From: RUG754 sp964345365
GTDB taxonomy: Bacteria > Bacillota > Clostridia > Peptostreptococcales > Anaerovoracaceae
Reading direction: 5' to 3'
DNA length: 39,854 nt
Assembly (NCBI GenBank): GCA_964345365.1
Contig: CAYFQR010000013.1
Span: 1-39,854 of the forward strand
Part shown: positions 33,157 through 39,854 of the stretch, piece by piece
Layout: every line of letters starts with the position of its first letter
Numbering within the stretch: position 1 is the stretch's first letter
Notes under the pieces: model-generated
What the model was told of the DNA's origin: nothing
Databases searched by the model: none
The model's input: the letters and a program-made list of their open reading frames with translations, nothing else
Position numbers and translations under genes: made by a program

Positions 33157-34299
33157 TCAGAAGAAGTTTCCTGCTCTTATCTCGTCTAAATATTCGGCGT
33201 CAATAGAGCCTTCGCTGAATGTCGCCATGTTATTCATTGCCGCGGTTGCCGTTTCGATAATCTTGAAGCTTATCGGACAGCCCGAACCCTCGCCGAGTCT
33301 CATTCCGAGGTCAAACAGCGGATTAAGTCCGAGACCGTCAAGCGCTATAATGTATCCCGGTTCTTTTGACTTATGTGATGCGAACATGAAATTTTTGGTA
33401 TTAGGGCTCAGCTTGGATGCCGCGTAAGCGGCAACCGCCGAAATATATCCGTCTATCACTACAGGCAGTCTGTAATATGCGGCGCCTATATAAGCTCCGA
33501 CCATGGCTACAATATCGAAACCGCCCAAATCGGCAAGTATACCGATTATGTCGTCTCTGTCTTCCCTTGCGCACGCTTCCGCGACTATCTCTATTTTTCT
33601 GGCGAGCCCTTCATTCATCAGTCCACCTCCTCGGCCGACTAATTTTTTCGCATCTTCTCCCGTAAGTGCGCCGAGTACGCAGGCGGAAGTGGTGGTGTTT
33701 CCTATCCCCATTTCGCCCACGCCGAAAATCTCATATCCCAATTCTTTAAGGCTCTCTACAGCTTCAATTCCTACGAGAATACCTTTCAAGGCATCCTCCC
33801 TGCTCATAGCCGGTTCCTTAGCGAGATTTTTTGTACCTGCGGCAATTCGTCTGTCCACTATTTTTTTTGTGAGTCTCTTAGTCCCGTCTACCGTTTCTAT
33901 ATTTTCGTCAACATGGAGTTCTTCAGGTATCTCCATTTTAACGCCCATATTCGTTACGAGCAGGTCTATTCCCCAATATTTTGCAATGGAGCTGACTCCC
34001 GTGAAACCCCTTGTGAAGTTAATTGTCTGTGAAAAAGTTACGGATTGCGGCGCAGAAGCTACTCCCTCGTCGACAACTCCGTTATCCGCGCTGAATATAA
34101 GAACGGCCTGTTTTTTAACCGAGTTTTTTATCTCGCCGGTTATACCTGCAAGTCTTATACTTATTGCCTCAAGCTCTCCTAAAGAGCCCATCGGTTTAGC
34201 AAGCTCCTCCTGCCTGTCGTAAGCCGCCTTCATCATTCCCTCATCAAGAGTTCCTTCTTCGTTTACTTTTTTGATTATTTCCGTTAATCTGTCATTCAT
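33157..34299 (-). CDS. cobT: Nicotinate-nucleotide--dimethylbenzimidazole phosphoribosyltransferase
   Basis: Makes alpha-ribazole phosphate, the lower-ligand nucleotide of cobalamin. The start of the family is seen in KPMGSLGELEAISIRLAGI; the active site includes FSADNGVVDEGVASAPQSVT, GVGEMGIGNTTTSA, and the catalytic glutamate E337 in MRLGEGSGCP. The length of 380 is slightly above the usual 350. It is probably the first of cobT-cobU-cobS-short cobU. No cobalamin riboswitch fits in the 71-nt gap upstream. Confidence 0.95.
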   Translation of the reverse strand: MNDRLTEIIKKVNEEGTLDEGMMKAAYDRQEELAKPMGSLGELEAISIRLAGITGEIKNSVKKQAVLIFSADNGVVDEGVASAPQSVTFSQTINFTRGFTGVSSIAKYWGIDLLVTNMGVKMEIPEELHVDENIETVDGTKRLTKKIVDRRIAAGTKNLAKEPAMSREDALKGILVGIEAVESLKELGYEIFGVGEMGIGNTTTSACVLGALTGEDAKKLVGRGGGLMNEGLARKIEIVAEACAREDRDDIIGILADLGGFDIVAMVGAYIGAAYYRLPVVIDGYISAVAAYAASKLSPNTKNFMFASHKSKEPGYIIALDGLGLNPLFDLGMRLGEGSGCPISFKIIETATAAMNNMATFSEGSIDAEYLDEIRAGNFF

Positions 34300-34370
34300 T
34301 CTGTTGCGCTCCCGTTCCTTTTTTTGCTAAAATATATTTATGGTTAATATCCCTTACAGCCGGCAAGAAA

Positions 34371-35171
34371 TTATCCGTGTTCGGGGTTCTTTTTAATGTA
34401 TCCTCTTTGTTCAAGCCAGCTTAAGCACGGCTCCGCTTTTCGCGCTTCCACTGTCAATGTGGCGGACTTGTCACAATATCTTTCGATGAGTCCGAGTATT
34501 TCATCCATGTCCATGTTTCCTTCATCGAAAGAGCCGTGCGAATCCCCGCTCCCGTCGTTATTATGAAGATGAAAATGCGATATATGCGGGCCGAGAATCT
34601 TTATCCACTCGGTGACCGGAAGCTCTGCAGTCATAAGATTAGCGTGACCTGTGTCAATGCAGAGTTTCACCCTCTCGTCATCTATTTCTTTTACCGAATC
34701 AAGCATTGTGTAAGGCTCATCCTCAAAAACGTTCTCAAGGGCTATTTCAAAATCATTCGGCTTATCGTTCAGGAATCTTCTCCAGAATTTCGCCCCCTCT
34801 TTAACCTGATACTGTTTGAAAAACACGAAAGGTATCCAGCCCGTGTGAACTATCATTTTTTTAATGTCGAATATCTCGCATATTTCGTATGCCTGATTTA
34901 GACGCATCATACCGAGTTCACGTATCCTGTCATCCATTGCGACCGGATGAATCTCCGTAAACGGCCCGTGCAAAACAAGCCTTTCGGCAGATGAACGCTC
35001 TATGTCTCTTTTTATATTCGACACGAGTTTTTTTCTTGTTTTCGGCTCATCTTCAAGCAGATTCGAGATGCATGTGTGGTTTATCTCCATGCCTACTGAA
35101 TATTTCGAAATCATTTCAAGTGCATTTCCGGAAAATGTCGCCACGTAAAGCCTGTCTGTAATGTCTTTCAA
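34371..35171 (-). CDS. Sugar phosphate isomerase/epimerase-like TIM barrel protein
   Basis: An AP-endonuclease-2/xylose-isomerase-like TIM barrel. Metal-ligand candidates fall at the expected strand ends: the histidine in RLVLHGPFTEIHP, H in MIVHTGW, the glutamate in FEIALENVF, D and H in LCIDTGHANL, and the HFHLHNNDGSGDSHG block, then E in TLTVEARK. Substrate unknown. The TTG start is supported by a strong AAGGAG 7 nt upstream, with no nearby ATG alternative. It lies 71 nt before cobT and may be cotranscribed with it, but no cobalamin step is known to me for this family. Confidence 0.8.
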   Translation of the reverse strand: MKDITDRLYVATFSGNALEMISKYSVGMEINHTCISNLLEDEPKTRKKLVSNIKRDIERSSAERLVLHGPFTEIHPVAMDDRIRELGMMRLNQAYEICEIFDIKKMIVHTGWIPFVFFKQYQVKEGAKFWRRFLNDKPNDFEIALENVFEDEPYTMLDSVKEIDDERVKLCIDTGHANLMTAELPVTEWIKILGPHISHFHLHNNDGSGDSHGSFDEGNMDMDEILGLIERYCDKSATLTVEARKAEPCLSWLEQRGYIKKNPEHG

Positions 35172-35190
35172 GTAAGTTCTCCTTATATAT

Positions 35191-35260
35191 ATGATTTGCT
35201 GCTATATCTATTGCTATGCTTGTATACATGTGATTTGCTGATGTATCTATTGCTATCCTT
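35191..35260. repeat. 39-bp-period tandem duplication upstream of the TIM barrel gene
   Basis: The 31-bp segments 35191-35221 and 35230-35260 differ at about four positions. The 135-nt gap holds no gene and no convincing promoter, so the TIM barrel gene may depend on readthrough from the phosphohexomutase. Confidence 0.75.
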
Positions 35261-35306
35261 GGCTTTCGCTGCGTGAGTAAAGCACAGCAATCCTTACAGC
35301 ATCCTA

Positions 35307-36947
35307 TTATATATCAACGCATTCATAATCTGCAAAAAATCCCTTAATCATGTTGAGTATCATACCGCACTCGCCCTCACTCACCTCGATATTGAGAGGC
35401 ATAATCGGGTCGTGTAATGACTTGCGGAGCAGGCACCAGCCTACGAGCCTGCCGCTGCTCTCGGATACGGCTCTGCCGTCCGCCGATTCTTTTTCATCCG
35501 TTTCGTTTGATTTTCTCTTATTTTTTTCAGAGCCGGCGATTTCGTGTTTTTTGTTTTCATCAATATTCATGTCAAAATTAAGTCTTATTCCCTCGTAGTT
35601 CGGCTCAACTATGCTGATTCCCTCGGCTTCCCTCTCGGCTGCCCAAGCCTTAAGTCCGTCAAGCACTCTATCCGCATATTGACTGAAATCGCTTGCTGAT
35701 ATCGGAAGTCTGATTTCAATCGCTTCCTTAGGTTCTTCGAGACTCCTTATCATGCAGTCTATCGTTTCTCCGTAAGCCCTGAGCTGAGCCGCTTTGATTA
35801 CAATCTTTGTGGCAAGGTAGGCACCGTCATCAAGGAAGTAATTTTCTTTGTATGCGGCATGACCCGACGTTTCGATGGCAAGCTGAGAGTCAATTCCCTG
35901 CTCATTAAGCTCAACAGATTTATTGATTACATTCCTATAACCGCGCTTAAATCTCAAATGCTTAAGCCCGAGGCATTTTTCGAGGTATTCCGTAAGCTGT
36001 ACGGAGGTAATCGAGTCAGTAACAACCGTAGTGCCCGGATGTTCCCTTGCAATGAGTGCCGCAGCCAGTGCAACTATGGCGTTTCTGGATATTTCCCTGC
36101 CGTCCTTATCCACCGCCGCAGACCTGTCGACGTCCGTGTCGAATATCAATCCGAGGTCTGCGTTATTTGCTAAAACCGCTTCGGATATTGCCTTCATTGC
36201 CTCGCTGTTTTCAGGATTCGGAGGGTGGTTCGGGAATGTACCGTCCGGCTCCAAAAACTGCGAGCCGCTTATGTCTGCTCCGAGCGGTTTCAATATCTTC
36301 TCCGCAAAAAATCCGCCGGCGCCGTTGCCTGCATCCACCACTATCTTCATGCCATCAAGCGGTCTGTCGAAATTCGCACCGCTTACCTCAGTTTTTATCT
36401 TGTTTTTTAGAAATTCGGAATATGCCCCTATCAAATCCATTTCGGAAACAGGATTGGTATCCGGGGTATCCGTCACTTTGAAGCTCTCAATTACTATCTC
36501 CGACTGAGCGTAGGCTATAATATCGGATATATCTTTCTTCTCAAGCCCGCCGTCTTTTGTAAAAAACTTAAAACCGTTTCTGTTATAAGGCAGGTGTGAT
36601 GCCGTTATCATCACTGCACCGTCACAGTTGAATTTGTCAAAGATAGTTGACATAAACATTGCCGGCGTAGAGCTGAGACCGCAGTCTATCGTCTTAACCC
36701 CTATGTGAATCAGAGTATCTATCAATGTCGTCTTAAGAAAGTCCGCGCTTATTCTGGAATCATGACCGATTGAGACGGTTATATCCTGCGGTTCTTTTTT
36801 TGTCCTGTCCATCAGCCACAGAAGAAAGCCTCTGGTTATTCTGAAAGCCTCCTCCTTTCCCAAGTTCACGGGTTCTCCGCTTACTCCGTCAATCGCAACT
36901 CCTCTAATATCCGAGCCGTTTTGTAGTTTTTTGTAGTCAAGAGTCAT
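35307..36947 (-). CDS. Phosphohexomutase (phosphomannomutase/phosphoglucomutase family)
   Basis: Alpha-D-phosphohexomutase acting on hexose 1-/6-phosphates. The phosphoserine is S117 in MITASHLPYNRNGFKF; the magnesium loop is D270-T-D272-V-D274 followed by RSAAVD; the sugar-binding loop is ETSGHAAYKENYF; the C-terminal phosphate-binding part is GWCLLRKSLHDPIMPLNIE. Residues about 459-499 form a Lys/Glu/Ser-rich insertion between strand YEGIRLNFD and GWCLLR that ordinary members lack. The ATG has AGGAGA upstream. Specificity for glucose or mannose cannot be told. Confidence 0.92.
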   Translation of the reverse strand: MTLDYKKLQNGSDIRGVAIDGVSGEPVNLGKEEAFRITRGFLLWLMDRTKKEPQDITVSIGHDSRISADFLKTTLIDTLIHIGVKTIDCGLSSTPAMFMSTIFDKFNCDGAVMITASHLPYNRNGFKFFTKDGGLEKKDISDIIAYAQSEIVIESFKVTDTPDTNPVSEMDLIGAYSEFLKNKIKTEVSGANFDRPLDGMKIVVDAGNGAGGFFAEKILKPLGADISGSQFLEPDGTFPNHPPNPENSEAMKAISEAVLANNADLGLIFDTDVDRSAAVDKDGREISRNAIVALAAALIAREHPGTTVVTDSITSVQLTEYLEKCLGLKHLRFKRGYRNVINKSVELNEQGIDSQLAIETSGHAAYKENYFLDDGAYLATKIVIKAAQLRAYGETIDCMIRSLEEPKEAIEIRLPISASDFSQYADRVLDGLKAWAAEREAEGISIVEPNYEGIRLNFDMNIDENKKHEIAGSEKNKRKSNETDEKESADGRAVSESSGRLVGWCLLRKSLHDPIMPLNIEVSEGECGMILNMIKGFFADYECVDI

Positions 36948-37013
36948 TTGTCTGTTTCTCCTAAGTGAGTTAATTTTGTTTGTTTCTATGTTTCATCAAT
37001 CGCATACATTATG

Positions 37014-37022
37014 ATTATATCA
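37014..37022 (-). promoter_or_regulatory. Extended -10 promoter for the phosphohexomutase gene
   Basis: Minus-strand TGATATAAT with no good -35, about 65 nt before the ATG. A second overlapping candidate (TTCTTT, 17 nt, TAAAAT) lies just upstream. Confidence 0.4.
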
Positions 37023-37080
37023 TATTTTATCATTTTTACTATACACAAAGAACATAAAAACATTTCACCGTTTTTGGCGA

Positions 37081-37226
37081 TTTCATTCCACCGGATTCAG
37101 CAATTTCATTCCACCGAATTTCCGGTTTTCATTCCATCGGATTCGGCAATTTCATTCCACCGAATTTCCGGTTTTCATTCCATCGGATTCGGCAATTTCA
37201 TTCCACCAAATTTCGAGTTTTCATTC
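37081..37226. repeat. 23-bp tandem repeat array (six units plus a partial)
   Basis: Units begin TTTCATTCCA and start at 37081, 37104, 37127, 37150, 37173 and 37196, with a partial at 37219. Units alternate between two versions (ending CAA and GGT/AGT), giving a 46-bp higher-order period with two near-identical copies. There are no spacers. With 37231-37334 it fills most of the 420-nt gap between the kinase fragment and the phosphohexomutase; the remainder is the promoter region. Confidence 0.95.
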
Positions 37227-37278
37227 TAAAGTATTCTCTAACTGCCTTAAACTTAAATTCTAAACTGTATTTTATCAT
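37198..37278 (-). pseudogene. IS3-family OrfA N-terminal fragment
   Basis: A 26-codon frame that begins MIKYSLEFKFKAVREY, matching the start of IS3-family OrfA (HTH) proteins, then runs into the 23-bp repeats and stops. GGAGGAGG lies upstream of its ATG, as in intact elements. No OrfB or right end is present. Confidence 0.7.
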
Positions 37279-37334
37279 AAAAAAACTGACCTCCTCCGGT
37301 TAGATTCTCGGTCTAACTTTTTGGGATCAGTTCA
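37231..37334 (-). mobile_element. IS3-family left-end remnant
   Basis: The outer end reads TGAACTGATCCCAAAAAG and continues GTTAGACC (37310-37334), an IS3-type terminal inverted repeat with the TG dinucleotide. It is followed by the OrfA ribosome binding site and first codons. The element breaks off after about 104 bp at the 23-bp repeat array. Confidence 0.7.
37282..37332 (-). terminator. Nested hairpin in the IS end, possible terminator of the kinase fragment
   Basis: An inner stem GTTAGA / TCTAAC is enclosed by an outer pairing AACTGA / TCAGTT. The minus strand then has seven T. It may end transcription entering from the truncated kinase, and may also shield the OrfA start, as IS leaders often do. 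Confidence 0.5.
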
Positions 37335-37367
37335 GCCTCTGTCCTATTTTTTTATCTTACATCGTAT

Positions 37368-38225
37368 TTAGCTTTTGTCGAGCATTACCGAGGCTTTGAA
37401 AAGGTCGCCGTCAACGGTTATCTCGAAGATTCCGCCCATCAGCACTGTAAGGTCTTTGGCGATTGCGAGTCCGAGTCCGGAGCCTTCCGTATTCCTCGAT
37501 TCGTCGCCGCGTTTGAATCTCTCCATGAGTTCTTCCGCAGGTATATTCAGTGCGTCCTTCGACATATTTTTTACTTCAAGAAGAACTCTGTCCGCTCCCG
37601 TCTGCCTGTTTATCGATACGTCGCTTAAGTTAATATAAACCCTGCTGCCTTCGAGTGCATATTTCGATACATTCGACAAGAGATTTTCTATAACTCTCCA
37701 GAGGAGCTTGCCGTCCGCACGCACGGTTCCGTCCAACAGCTCGTTTTTTACTATGACTTCGAGGTTTCTCGCTTCAAGCCTATCCGACATTTCGCCGAGC
37801 GCCTGATTCACTATCTCCGTAATGTTTATATCAGTGATGTCACAAGGAATATTTCCTGAGGATGCCTTCGCCGCCTCGAACAGATTCTCCGTTAATATTT
37901 TGAGTCTCTGTGTTTTTTCATCGATTATATTAAGATATTCCGGCGCACTCTCTGATTCAAGTCCCTCTGTTTTGAGGAGGTCTACATAGCTTATCATCGA
38001 TGTGAGCGGTGTCTTGAGGTCGTGTGAAACATTGCTTATGAGATCCGTCTTCATTCTCTGGTTTTTCAGTTCGTTCTGAACGGCCAAGTTGGTAGCCTGC
38101 GATATTTCGTTTATATCACTTGCGAGCTTGTCGAGGTCGCTCTTAGGGCCGTTATCATCCGCTTCGACCGGAATCTTGTATGAGAGATTCCCCGATTTCA
38201 CTTCGTCTACGCCCTTATGTATTTC
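37368..38225 (-). pseudogene. Sensor histidine kinase, N-terminally truncated
   Basis: Only the cytoplasmic part remains: the end of a HAMP linker (EIHKGVDEVKSGNLSYKI), a HisKA domain with the phospho-acceptor histidine in NVSHDLKTPLTSM, and a HATPase domain with N-box VIENLLSNVSKYA and G2 box GSGLGLAIAKDL. No sensor domain or membrane segment is present. A stop codon lies in frame at about 38236, immediately before the HAMP residues, and a terminator of the next gene upstream follows. The only start in frame is a GTG at 38201 with no ribosome binding site. No response regulator gene adjoins. I treat it as a deletion remnant. Confidence 0.75.
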
Positions 38226-38252
38226 CCTATATTATTCTACTTTTCATTTTCA

Positions 38253-38307
38253 CAAAAAATCCCGGCAGATTTATGAACAAAGTTTGTCTTCACTCCCAAT
38301 CTGCCGG
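38253..38307 (-). terminator. Rho-independent terminator after racemase 2
   Basis: A perfect 10-bp inverted repeat, CCGGCAGATT (38262-38271) and AATCTGCCGG (38298-38307), with a 26-nt loop and six T after it on the minus strand. It lies about 90 nt past the racemase 2 stop; the interval in between shows nothing else. Confidence 0.75.
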
Positions 38308-38395
38308 AAAAGGCGTTTTTTTATCCGATAATTTCTTTACTTCACTCGTAAGGCTTTTAATTTTTTATAGCATTCGCACCCCATTCGTGATGAGT

Positions 38396-39484
38396 TTATT
38401 TTATGTAAGTCCTGTCAACGTATTTCGATGTCACGAGCTTGAGCATTGCACCGTATTCCAAGGTGAATCTGATGATGTCGCCCACCTTGTACTTCGTATC
38501 CGACTTGGTCAGGTCGAGTATCGTGTGGTCTGATGAACCGCCGAGTATCTCGATCTTCTCGTCGAGAGGATTCATGCCGCCTAAATCTGTATCCTGCTTA
38601 CCTACGCCGAGTATCGCACGCTTGATTATACCGCGGTCTTCATAGTAAGGAACTTCGCCGAATGCATCCTTTCCTACCTCTCCTATAGGAAGTGACGGTT
38701 TTTCCTGAAGCTCGATAATCTGCGCTTCGAGGATGAGCGCGTCGTGACATGCTCCCGGAATCGTCTCGCCGTAGGCGGTGTCGTTTCCGAGCAGGAAGGC
38801 TTCGCCGAGGCGCAAGTTATTAATTCCTTCAGGGAGTCCTTCTTTCCAAATGAGATAGATGGAGCTTGAGTTTCCTCCAGAAATCATTTCGAGCTTGATG
38901 CCGAATTTCGCTTCGATTTTTTTCGCGATTGCGACAAGCTCCCCTAAATTATCCTGTTTTGGAATAATCGCGCCGTAGCATGTGAGGTTTACGCCGATTC
39001 CATAGAGATTTATATTAGGCATCCCTAATATTTCTTCAACTGCGGCAAATATGAGCTCCTCATCTTTGAAAAAGATTCCTTCCCTTAAGTCACCCATGTC
39101 TATCATGAAAAGTATGTTATGCTTAACGCCGATTTTGCCGGCCGCTTCATTGAGAAGTCTAATTGTGCTGAGCTCCGAGTTGAAGCTGAGGTCTACATAT
39201 TTAACCACTTCATCGACTTCGCTGTGCATAGGGAGTCTCAAGAGAACGGTTTTTTTGCCGTTTTTGTGTGCTTCGTCAACATAAGTCTTGATGTTCATAA
39301 CTCTTGAGTCGGCCATAAAGTCTACCTTAGGGTGATTGGCTACAAGTTTAGCCATCTCAAGATCTGCACCGAGTCCTTTAGTTACAACCATAACGGAACA
39401 ATTCCCGTCATCCTTTGTGATTTTTGCAATAGCATCGAGATTCTGTTCTAACTTCTTCAAATCAACTACTAATCTTGGGTACAT
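38396..39484 (-). CDS. Alanine/ornithine racemase family PLP enzyme (paralogue 2)
   Basis: A second fold-III PLP racemase of 362 residues, the same length as the copy at 2837-3925. The Schiff-base lysine should be K36 in VMVVTKGLGA. Shared blocks include MIDMGDLREGIFF, GIGVNLTCYGAIIP, MISGGNSSSIYLIW, NNLRLGEAFLLGND and LGGSSDHTILDLT. The phosphate-site residues differ from paralogue 1 (GGNSSS against GGATTS), so the substrates may differ. AAGGAG precedes the ATG. The gene stands alone between a promoter and its terminator. Confidence 0.85.
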   Translation of the reverse strand: MYPRLVVDLKKLEQNLDAIAKITKDDGNCSVMVVTKGLGADLEMAKLVANHPKVDFMADSRVMNIKTYVDEAHKNGKKTVLLRLPMHSEVDEVVKYVDLSFNSELSTIRLLNEAAGKIGVKHNILFMIDMGDLREGIFFKDEELIFAAVEEILGMPNINLYGIGVNLTCYGAIIPKQDNLGELVAIAKKIEAKFGIKLEMISGGNSSSIYLIWKEGLPEGINNLRLGEAFLLGNDTAYGETIPGACHDALILEAQIIELQEKPSLPIGEVGKDAFGEVPYYEDRGIIKRAILGVGKQDTDLGGMNPLDEKIEILGGSSDHTILDLTKSDTKYKVGDIIRFTLEYGAMLKLVTSKYVDRTYIK

Positions 39485-39567
39485 GTTTTTTTCTCCTTAT
39501 TATTATAATTATTTGATGCATAACTTTTTCGGCGTTTCTACATTCGGCATAATAAAACCTGTTTGCT

Positions 39568-39594
39568 ATTATACACGTCGAAAGATTCGCACAA
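39568..39594 (-). promoter_or_regulatory. Probable promoter for racemase 2
   Basis: Minus-strand -10 TATAAT (39568-39573) with poor -35 candidates (TTTTGT or TTTTTG at 17-18 nt). About 85 nt upstream of the ATG. Confidence 0.4.
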
Positions 39595-39605
39595 AAAATT
39601 CAATA

Positions 39606-39854
39606 TTAAGGTAACTGATAGAAGCTCTTCTTTTTTGGCGGCTTGCGAATCAGGCCGACGTAAATAACGAAGGCGAGCAGCACAGCCGAAGCGGCGAATT
39701 CCAACCAGTAGCCCTTTAATATATTATACCCTGTTATTGCCGATAACACAAGCACTGCCGACCATATAACCGTCTTTCTGGTAAGTTTGTTTTTCCATTT
39801 TTCTTTTTCGGTTACAATGTGATTCAAAACAATCACCGCTTCTGCGTCATAAAG
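39606..39854 (-). CDS. Small two-helix membrane protein, possibly 5'-partial
   Basis: Not recognised. A basic amphipathic stretch (EKEKWKNKLTRK) is followed by two hydrophobic helices (VIWSAVLVLSAITGYNIL and FAASAVLLAFVIYVGLI) and a lysine-rich tail. The frame stays open to the window edge, where it reads LYDAEAVIVLNHIVTEK. No ribosome binding site precedes the in-frame GTG (39836) or TTG (39827), so the true start may lie beyond the window. Confidence 0.55.
   Translation of the reverse strand, partial: LYDAEAVIVLNHIVTEKEKWKNKLTRKTVIWSAVLVLSAITGYNILKGYWLEFAASAVLLAFVIYVGLIRKPPKKKSFYQLP

Noticed and set aside
33503..34222. A 239-codon plus-strand open frame
   Set aside because: It is the antisense shadow of cobT, serine/proline-rich with no family resemblance.
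34300..34370. Cobalamin riboswitch before cobT
   Set aside because: The gap is only 71 nt and shows no B12-box; none is visible upstream of the TIM barrel gene either.
37081..37226. Possible CRISPR array
   Set aside because: Units are directly adjacent with no unique spacers, and no cas genes are present.
37011..37229. A 72-codon plus-strand open frame with repeated FHSTEF/SFHRI-like peptides
   Set aside because: It is the translation of the 23-bp tandem array, whose period is not a multiple of three, and has no ribosome binding site.

Overview
The window looks like a draft or metagenome-derived scaffold from a low-to-mid GC anaerobic Firmicute of class Clostridia, probably near the Eubacteriales Family XIII / Anaerovoracaceae group. 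This placement is an inference from gene content: clostridial-type fold-III alanine/ornithine racemases, a BMP/Nup nucleoside ABC operon, a clostridial pair of CobU proteins, a Gate-domain membrane protein, and an AddB nuclease with an Fe-S cluster. I ran no search. All genes except birA lie on the minus strand. A 100-N gap at 30229-30328 shows the scaffold is not fully resolved.

Right-to-left along the minus strand (its direction of transcription): a possibly 5'-partial small membrane protein (39.6-39.8 kb); a second racemase paralogue (38.4-39.5 kb); a decayed patch with an N-terminally truncated histidine kinase, the left end of an IS3-family element and a 23-bp tandem repeat array (37.1-38.2 kb); a phosphohexomutase; a TIM-barrel isomerase-like gene leading into the late cobalamin assembly genes cobT, cobU, cobS, a short cobU-like gene and a cobC-like phosphatase (30.5-35.2 kb); the 11-bp repeat array with the gap, in the leader of an EamA transporter; then HD-domain protein and xpt; the nucleoside transporter operon bmpA-nupO-nupP-nupQ (22.7-27.8 kb); an adenine-PRT-like gene with its own promoter and a structured leader.

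Next come a COG2509-type FAD protein and rarA, a frameshifted Gate-domain membrane protein, gap (convergent with birA through a shared bidirectional terminator), and the secA-prfB-tex-ppaX-addB block (6.2-16.3 kb). The left end holds a secreted transglutaminase, deoD, a first racemase paralogue, greA and lysS.

Two functional themes stand out. Purine/nucleoside salvage is represented by uptake (BmpA/NupOPQ), phosphorolysis (DeoD) and base phosphoribosylation (Xpt and the APRT-like protein). Nucleotide-loop assembly of cobalamin is represented by CobT, CobU, CobS and a CobC candidate. The remaining genes are housekeeping: translation (lysS, prfB), transcription (greA, tex), secretion (secA), recombination (addB, rarA) and central metabolism (gap, phosphohexomutase).

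The most unusual content is structural. At least six gene borders carry unrelated short tandem duplications (periods 11, 23, 26, 39, 60 and 62 bp), several touching stop codons, terminators or promoters. There is also a LysRS fused to a MetRS-type tRNA-binding domain, an RF2 frameshift site without its usual upstream Shine-Dalgarno element, a -1 slippery heptamer exactly where a membrane-protein gene changes frame, and a GAPDH lacking two residues associated with NAD specificity.
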